DNA of 64,000 nucleotides, taken from Cinnamomum chago. Lineage: Eukaryota; Streptophyta; Magnoliopsida; Laurales; Lauraceae. Positions 57,189 through 64,000 of this stretch are shown piece after piece. The stretch covers positions 66,779,501 to 66,843,500 of the forward strand of contig CP142451.1 in NCBI GenBank assembly GCA_038049695.1, given 5' to 3'. Every line of letters begins with the position of its first letter. Position 1 is the first letter of the stretch. Under the pieces are notes generated by a model, which made no database searches, was not told the DNA's origin, and worked only from the letters and a program-made list of their open reading frames with translations. Both the position numbers and the translations under genes were made by a program.

Positions 57189-59566
57189 CATCAATGTATA
57201 CCTACTATTTTTGGCACCATGTGCTATTTTTGCAAAGTTTGTCGTTTGGGTGCATCATTAGGCATGTAGGGTCCCATGCATGGTTCATATTTATTTTCTT
57301 ACATATGATTAATGTTAAAATTGCCTTTTTCAATTTCTAGGAGAAATCAAGAATTGGGGCCTGTGCACTGGTGGAATTTGAGAGATCGAGATAAAGAGAA
57401 TATTTGTCAAGCCATGGACCCACTCTTAAATCCAACTTCAAAGTGGCGCTCAGGAATCCATGAGTTATGGCTCCCACCACTAAAACTCATGCTCACGTGG
57501 TGGATTTTATGAAGCTCACACATGTTCATATGGTGGATTACATGAGAAAAGAATACCATTATTTTATGCAATTTCCTTTGCCTTGTCATCTACAAGACCC
57601 TAGATGGGACACACATGAGATCTCATCTCTCCATGATTGTCATAAGAGGAAAAGATCAGCTAAGTGCACATGCCTTGGACGTCCACTAGATGAAAGCATC
57701 ATTCATGGCAAATTTCGAAACTATTTTGGAAAATTCTCACGTGCAATATTTTGGAGCTCTACTTGGCAAGACTTGCTCCTAAAGAGAACTATTTTGGAAG
57801 GCAATATTTTCCTACGCAAGAAGTTTCTTGGAACCTAAGCTAGTAGTCTTTGCAGGGAAGGAAGGAGAGCCTAACTAGGAAACAACTCTTAGCAAACCTA
57901 TGGGCACAAAAATCTACATAAGCAGCCGGCCACTACATGGAATGGGGGACACCAGCCCTCCCTCCACTTCACACGTCCATACCTTGGAGGTTCTCTCTCC
58001 ATTCTTCCCCATCCATTCCCTTTCTCTATAATCCCTTTCTTCTTCTTCTTCTTCTTCTTCTCCCTTCTAGTTCTTTAGACATAGGTTGAGAGATCATGTT
58101 GAGAGAATGAAAAGGATAGGAGAATCTTAATTTTTTTTGTACTTCAAGATCAAGGAATAAGACACAACTTTGATTAATTCTGTGTGCTCAAGTTCTTCTT
58201 AGAGTAAGTGATTTATGTTTTCCTTGTCTAGTATCTAATATGTTATAATTGGAGACGATATAGCATATGCTTAGATCTAGGGATTGAAAATATAAGAGGC
58301 GAATCAGAGTCGAGAGAAATCACGTAATTCTAAGGTCACTTACATCTTTCCCTACTCTGAGAAGAGAGGAGAAGAACTACACAGCCCGTATTTTCAATGC
58401 TTAGACCTATGTCAAGTTTTTAGATCTTGGGGCATAATTTCGCACTTTATTTTTTTTCCACCATTCTTATTTTTTTTATTTTTAGTTATTTACATGAATG
58501 TTTATGCAAATATTTTTTCTGATTTAGAAGTTTAGAACTGCATTTTCTTAGGTTTAGTAGAAACCTTCTATTTATGTCTTTTCATAGTCTATGGTTCGAA
58601 AGTACCCATTGCATGCATTAGGTTTAGGGATTTCATTTAAACTTGTGTTTGGTTGCTAGAAACCAAAGATTATTGACTGATTAGAAAGATCAGATTCGGA
58701 CCTTATACGTGAATAGTGAAGAAGACAGCATTATTACAGCAGTTTCAAGCAGTTTTTCTCTCAAAAGTGCACGATTTGAAAATTAGGCAAACGAGCTTAG
58801 TTTCCATCGAAACTTTGCAGAATTAATATTTGGAAACAAGTCTTTGCAACCTCAGAGTTTCAAAGAAAAATAATTTTGGGAAGTGGGGTAAACATCAGCC
58901 TAAACAGAGGTAGTCAAACAGCCTGCAATCAGATTTCCAGCACAAAACTGGTTCAACTAGACATCTTTAGGTGATCATATCTTTTCCGTTTTAAGATTTT
59001 TTCATTTTTATTTTTTTGTTGTGTTCATACATCATCATAGTATTGACTCCAGCCATTAGATTTAGGTTTAGATCATTCTAGACAGGTCGTACAGTCGAGC
59101 AAAACTGGGCATGTGCAATAGTTTCCATATTTAACAATTTTGCAACATGCATCAGATTTTTAGGAACTTGTCTAGAATTGCAGTTTTTTCATGTAGGGTC
59201 TCATAAATCATTCATATTTACTTTGTAATTTGTTTTAAGAAGTTTTGTTTTGATTTATCTTATATTAAATTGGTTGTTTTGATGAGTTTGTTACTTTTGC
59301 AGGTTATAGTTAGAATAGGGTTGAAAAATCTAGGTTTCTTTACTTAGTTTAGGTTTATTTTTTATTTGGAAAGTTGTAATTGTTAATTTTCAGCTTTTAG
59401 GAATTTTCTTGTAATTTGATTAGTTTCTTTATTATGTTAGATTTAGTTTCAAAATTAAGACAGGTTAAAGTTAGAAAGTTTCTTAAAAAGCATTGCTCCC
59501 TATGGATCAACTTGGACACTCACCAAATTATTACTACATCGCGACCCTACAATTGGGGTTCGATCA
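56954..59566 (+). mobile_element. Putative solo LTR M in Copia L RNase H
   Basis: The 2613-bp insertion splits RNase H between conserved neighbours. Ends TGATCAG...TCGATCA form a short inverted repeat, and the flanks TGACA (56949-56953) and TGACC (59567-59571) are a likely TSD. CTCCCTATGGATCAACTTGG and TACTACATCGCGACCCTAC near the right end resemble 3' ends of long Gypsy LTRs, perhaps Athila-type. It carries a T run at 57156-57184 and a CTT microsatellite near 58038. No coding sequence. Family uncertain. Confidence 0.6.
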
Positions 59567-60119
59567 TGACCCGTGGCTTCAAAGCATGCCACGTACTCTA
59601 CATGAAGTGTAGAAGGAGTGGTTAGCATTTTCTTTGCACTTCTCCACGAAATTGTCCCACCGAATAATAGGAATATGTATCCTGAAGTTGACCTTCTAGT
59701 GTTGAGAAATCTAGCAATGTCTGAATCTAAGTATCCTATCACCTCTAAATGATCAGATCTCTTGTATGTGAGTAAGCATTTGCTAGTACCACATAGATAC
59801 CGTAGAATCTTCTTGGCCCCGATCCAATGTGCCATGTCCGGATCACTTTGGTATTTACTTAACATTCCGACTTCAAAGTTGATTAAATGATCGGATCTCT
59901 TGTATGTGAGCATGTATTGGCTAGTAACACATAGATACCGTAGAATCTTCTTGACACCGATCCAATTTGCCATGCCTGGATCATGGTATCTACTCAACAT
60001 TTCGACTACAGAGCTGATATTAGGTTTGGTACAAGTCTGTGCGTACATCAGACTTCCTATTGCATCCGCATATGGACATTTGCTCATTTGTTCCCTTTCT
60101 ATTTCATTCCTTGCACGTT
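59567..60119 (-). pseudogene. Copia L RT-RNase H junction with a duplicated segment
   Basis: Minus-strand reading: YADAIGSLMYAQTCTKPNIS, then two successive similar blocks (WIGVKKILRYLCVTSQYMLT and WIGAKKILRYLCGTSKCLLT, about 132 bases apart), then GYLDSDIARFLNTRRSTSGY and SWRSAKKMLTTPSTLHVEYV. The block is single in ordinary Copia elements. Cut on both sides by solo LTRs. Fossil. Confidence 0.85.
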
Positions 60120-60124
60120 GATCC

Positions 60125-62131
60125 TGAAAGTTCATGCTATAGAGATCTGAACTTGGACGTCCATGGCTGATATGGTTTTTCTTGTCTTAAAACAAAACCA
60201 AATCTGATTATTCAGCCATGAAACATGCATAAAAACTCCATGAAATCATGATCAACATGTGTATAAAGCAAGGAGATGATAGAGGACTAATACCTTGATG
60301 ATATGAATGCCTCAAATCTCTGAAAAGAAAGCTACAAAGGTCTGATCTCAGCCTGCAATCAGCAATGTAAGTTGCAGGAATTTCTGCAGCAGATTTTTCC
60401 TTTGATCTTCTCTTCTATTCCACAACCCAATCTGATTGGCTCTGATTGTGGGATCAAAATATGGATTCCAAGAAGGGTTTTCTGAACTACACTTTGTGGA
60501 AAAAGTCCAGGACCTGACCAGGACCTGATCTCCTCTCTCCAATGAAGAAGAAGAGAGCAATGGGCTGGGCGTGAGTTTTTCTTCTTTACTTGGACGGCCA
60601 ATGGAGCTCCTATTAATCCACGCCTAGGGTTAATTCCTCTCTCCTTTTTTTCATGTGTTGCACGCCCAGGGTAGTGTCTCATATATTTATAAAGTTCACA
60701 TTCCTTTATGAGTCCTCTCTCTAATAGGAATAACAATCCCATAAAATAAGCAACCAGCCACCTTAGTTGTGCAACACTTTCTAATTAAAGATACTAAAAA
60801 AATTAGTAAACTTTAATTATAGGAATTCTTACCCAAAGAGGAGTTCTTCCTTCCAAGTAAAGATACCTAGTTAAACTTGGAAACCTCACACAAGGGGCTC
60901 CCCTTATGGCTGGCCCACAAGATAGATAAACACACCATGGCCCACAAGTTAATAATTTAGCTAGAGTTAAATTCATGTATGCCATCAAAAGCCTATTTGA
61001 ATTTAAACTCAAAATTATTCTTTCACAAAATTAATTCAACCACATATCATTTAATTAAATTAGGAAACCATGCCAATATAGGAAGATGGCTAGAAGAGGG
61101 ACCAAAAGACATATTTGCCCTTGGCTCCCAAAATGACCAAAATGTCCATGCTAACCCCATAGCAACATTAAGATCATTTTAACCCTAACTCATTCCACTA
61201 AAGAGTTATGGTTGCACTCCAGGGACAAATATTAAATTGCAAATTAAGCTCATCATAAACTGACGATTGTCTTTGACCTACCAAGTACAATGACCACAAT
61301 GCCCCTCAATGTAACATCCATAATCAAGTAGGTTAACCGATGTACTATCTACCTTCTTGATTACATCTCATCCTTAGAACTTCATACCCTTGACTTAATC
61401 ATCATCCGGATATCATTCTCTTGATCCAGGGAGCGACCCACAAGTTCAATATCCATATGGAACATCCATATACGAAGATCTTAGATTCTGATGATTAATC
61501 GGATAATTCTAAGGGGACGATCATTCCATCACACGATGGCATAGATTCCATATTGCATTTGCACGTCCCAACTAATCAAGCCCGAGTACCCAAAACACAG
61601 AGCTGTTGACCCATGAACAGGATCTCACCCATAGTGAATTAAAGTACAAGAACTCGACTTCGTCAGTTCATCCACAAATGCTCAAGATTAAGAGCACTGG
61701 TCACTCAGTAGCAAGAGGTGACTTGATCTCTCTCTGTGATAGTACTATTTTAGAGATCACACCTTTAATGGTCCTGTTCAATGCATGACACATGCACTAG
61801 TGAGATATATCCGGGAAAGACCTCCCGTGACTAAGGTAAGTCACCCTGAACACAGGAGAGTTTCTCACTATAACTTATACCAAGATGAAGTGCCCAACTC
61901 CATCTCTCAGTTATGAACAAGTTTATTGTTTCAAGTGTCCATGACTCAGACCTTTCTGTGTGTAGCCACTACACACCCAAGTCATTTACTAGAAAACAAT
62001 GGGCCTTACACAACCATACATATACACAAGTAATAAGAGAAAAATGTCATTCTATTAAATAACCAATAAATATCCAGTAACAGAGATGTGAGTGCAGTCA
62101 GTGGGCTTTAGGGCATACACCAATCCCAACA
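60125..62131 (-). mobile_element. Solo Copia-type LTR N in Copia L
   Basis: The minus-strand start TGTTGGGATTGGTGTATGCC (62131 leftward) is a form common in plant Copia LTRs. The end is at 60125. A perfect TSD, GATCC, is at 60120-60124 and 62132-62136; 2007 bp. A minus-strand TATA-like TATAAATATAT is at 60681-60691. No coding sequence. Confidence 0.9.
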
Positions 62132-62136
62132 GATCC

Positions 62137-63115
62137 ATACTAAATTTATCTCCCTTAATAATCGACGTATTTTGTGGCCTACACCCTTCTATATGAAATG
62201 TTTTAAGAATAATATTGGTGTAGGCTTCCTGAGATAACCCAAGTAATCCTCAAGATCTGTCCCGAAAGATCTCGATTCCTATTACAAATTAAGGTTGCTT
62301 CGCCCATATTTTTCATATCAAAATTATTGTCAAGATAACCTCTGGTCTCACGAATCATACCAAGGTCATTACGAGCCAATAAGATATCGTCAACATAGAA
62401 GACTAAAATCATAAACATGCTCCCACTGATTTTAAGATAGATGCAATGGTCAAAAACATTTTCGGTGAAACCAAACGCTGTGATAATGTTGTTGAACAAG
62501 ATAACATTGTCTAGAAGCTTGTTTAAGACCATATATTGACTTCTTTAATTTACAGACTAGTTTATTGTTGCCTTGTTCGACGAAACATTCAGGTTGGTTC
62601 ATGTATACTTCCTCTTCCAGACTCCCATTTAGAAACGTAGTCTTGACGTCCATTTGATGTAACTCTAAGTTAAAATGAGCTACAATGGTCATAACAAGTC
62701 GGGCTTTGAATCGTTTAACTTTTCCTTTGGAATCTTTTTTGGTCTTAAAGTCCGATTTACATCCAATAGTTTGGATCCCTTCGGAAGTTCAACAAGATCC
62801 CAAACTTTGTTTTCAACCATGGATTTTAATTCATCTATCATAGATTTTATCCATTTATCAGAATTGTCACTGTTGATGGCTTCTTTGAACGTTCCAGGAT
62901 CTTCTTTTATTCCAATATCTGCCTCTTCCAAATACACAACATAATCATCTGTAATAGTAGGTCTTTTTACTTGAGTTGACCTTCTCAATTCTTCTATATT
63001 CATTTCACTTACATTTGGTTGTGTAATATATGGAGTTTGATCACCTTCAACAGTTTGTCCAAGGAGTGTTTCAATGTTGATGGGTTGTTGTTCCACTTGA
63101 GTATCAATGTTCATG
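62137..63115 (-). pseudogene. Copia L reverse transcriptase and preceding linker
   Basis: Minus-strand reading: DDYVVYLEEADIGIKEDPGT, KWIKSMIDELKSMVENKVWD (RT start), MDVKTTFLNGSLEEEVYMNQ, KSIYGLKQASRQ and FYVDDILLARND with the YVDD catalytic motif, then YLDNNFDMKNMGEA. Fossil. Confidence 0.88.
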
Positions 63116-63239
63116 TTATCAAGAATAACATCTCGTTCATTCGGTGGTAGTTATACCTCTTGAATACCAACATCAAGTGGGACAACTATTCAAGTGGGGC
63201 AACTATGCCACTTCTATCATGTAATATTACATCCCTGAC

Positions 63240-64000
63240 TATTTCATAATTGATTTTCCTTGTGTCGCAACCCTCACTGTTTTGGTGATTCTCTAAAAAT
63301 TCTGCATTATTGGATTCCACAATCCTAGTGGTATGATTAGGACAGTAAAACATATACCCCTTGGACCTTTCCAGATAACCGAAAAAATACTCACTTACTG
63401 TTCTATGGTCTAATTTCTTTTCTTATGAGTTAAACACTTTCACTTCAGATGGACATCACCAGATTCGAAAATGGTTTAGGCTGGGTTTTCTGCCAGTCCA
63501 TAACTCAAAAGGAGTTTTAGGAACTGCTTTACTAGGCACATGGTTCAAAATGTACATTGCCATCTTTAGTGCTTCAGCCCACATAGATTCTGGTTATGTG
63601 GTATTACTGACCATACTCCTAATCATATACATCAACGTCCTATTTCTTCTCTCAGCAACACCATTCTGTTGAGGCATTCCAAGCATTGTGTATTGGACAA
63701 CAATGCCTTCTTGTTTAAGGAATCTTTCAAATGGACTCGGGTTATGACCTGATTCGTTGTATATATCTTCCATAATATTCCCCACTTCTATCCGACCTCA
63801 CAACTTTAATTCGTTTATCTAATTGCTTTTCTACTTCAGCTTTGAATATTTTGAAAACATTCAAACATTCAAGGCTTTAGATTTTTCTTTAATTAGATAA
63901 ATGTAACCATAACGTGAGTAGTCGTCAATGAAGGTGATGAAATATGCTTAACCCATAAAACAAGGTAATATTTCCAAAAGTAGCCCTGAATGCATGAAAT
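63240..64000 (-). pseudogene. Copia L integrase region, continuing past the window
   Basis: Minus-strand reading: FITFIDDYSRY at the window edge, then FKAEVEKQLD-like text, GIVVQYTMLGMPQQNGVAER and NRTLMYMIRSMV, and, further on, the end of the integrase with GVLG and MYIA. This fixes the element's orientation. Fossil. Confidence 0.85.

Larger units (their letters stand above)
55415..64000 (-). mobile_element. Ty1/Copia element L, minus strand, with two solo LTRs nested
   Basis: Parts on the minus strand, right to left: integrase from the window end to about 63240, linker and RT 63115-62137 and 60119-59900, RNase H 59890-59567 and 56952-56645, noncoding 56640-56190, polypurine tract near 56180-56190, and 3' LTR 56178 to about 55415. 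The PR, gag and 5' LTR lie beyond the window. Solo LTRs at 56954-59566 and 60125-62131 interrupt it. The coding region is broken in several places. Confidence 0.85.

Noticed and set aside
57023-57340. Open frames with long phenylalanine runs
   Set aside because: Produced by a T run in a non-coding LTR-like insertion.

Overview
This is nuclear DNA of a flowering plant, from repeat-dense intergenic (heterochromatin-like) sequence. I find no host gene, tRNA, rRNA or CRISPR array that I can support. The assignment to a plant rests on plant-type mobile elements: Ty3/Gypsy elements of the Del/Tekay chromovirus kind with long LTRs, a Ty3/Gypsy element of the Tat kind with a second RNase H, Ty1/Copia elements with plant-type LTRs, and CACTA, Mutator-like and hAT DNA transposons. 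Nothing points to a grass, but I cannot name the species.

Layout. 1-4339: end of a CACTA transposon carrying a 178-bp tandem array, with a solo LTR (1057-3279) in the array. 4340-4667 and 24982-about 40770: one Tat-lineage Gypsy element, entered upstream by the CACTA and split by a Copia element (4668-24981). That Copia element holds a fairly young Del/Tekay element (9223-20381) and a reversed solo LTR of its own family (20957-22718). The Tat 3' region has four kinds of tandem repeat, an antisense open frame and a solo Del/Tekay-like LTR (35213-38179). About 40860-47030: an older Del/Tekay element into which the Tat element seems to have jumped; a Mutator-like element (44736-46319) lies in its 3' part. 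About 47030-48887: a reversed Tat-type LTR. 48888-49769: an LTR-like fragment. 50021-51609: a solo Copia LTR. 51615-53596: no gene. 53597-55206: an hAT remnant. About 55415-64000 and beyond: a minus-strand Copia element holding two more solo LTRs.

Insertion order can be read from target-site duplications (TSDs). The longest chain is old Del/Tekay, then Tat, then Copia, then young Del/Tekay (four layers). All protein-coding elements look dead or partly dead and are treated as fossils; the Tat element keeps the longest open stretches.

No gene system of a new kind is visible. The most interesting signal is non-coding: several LTR families carry short palindromes whose symmetry is kept while the bases change. 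These are TCGA-centred clusters that differ between families (GGTCGACC, CGCTCGAGCG, CCGATCGATCGG), a hairpin in Del/Tekay LTRs with a paired base change, and five 23-bp palindromes spaced about 147 bp apart in both Tat-type LTRs.
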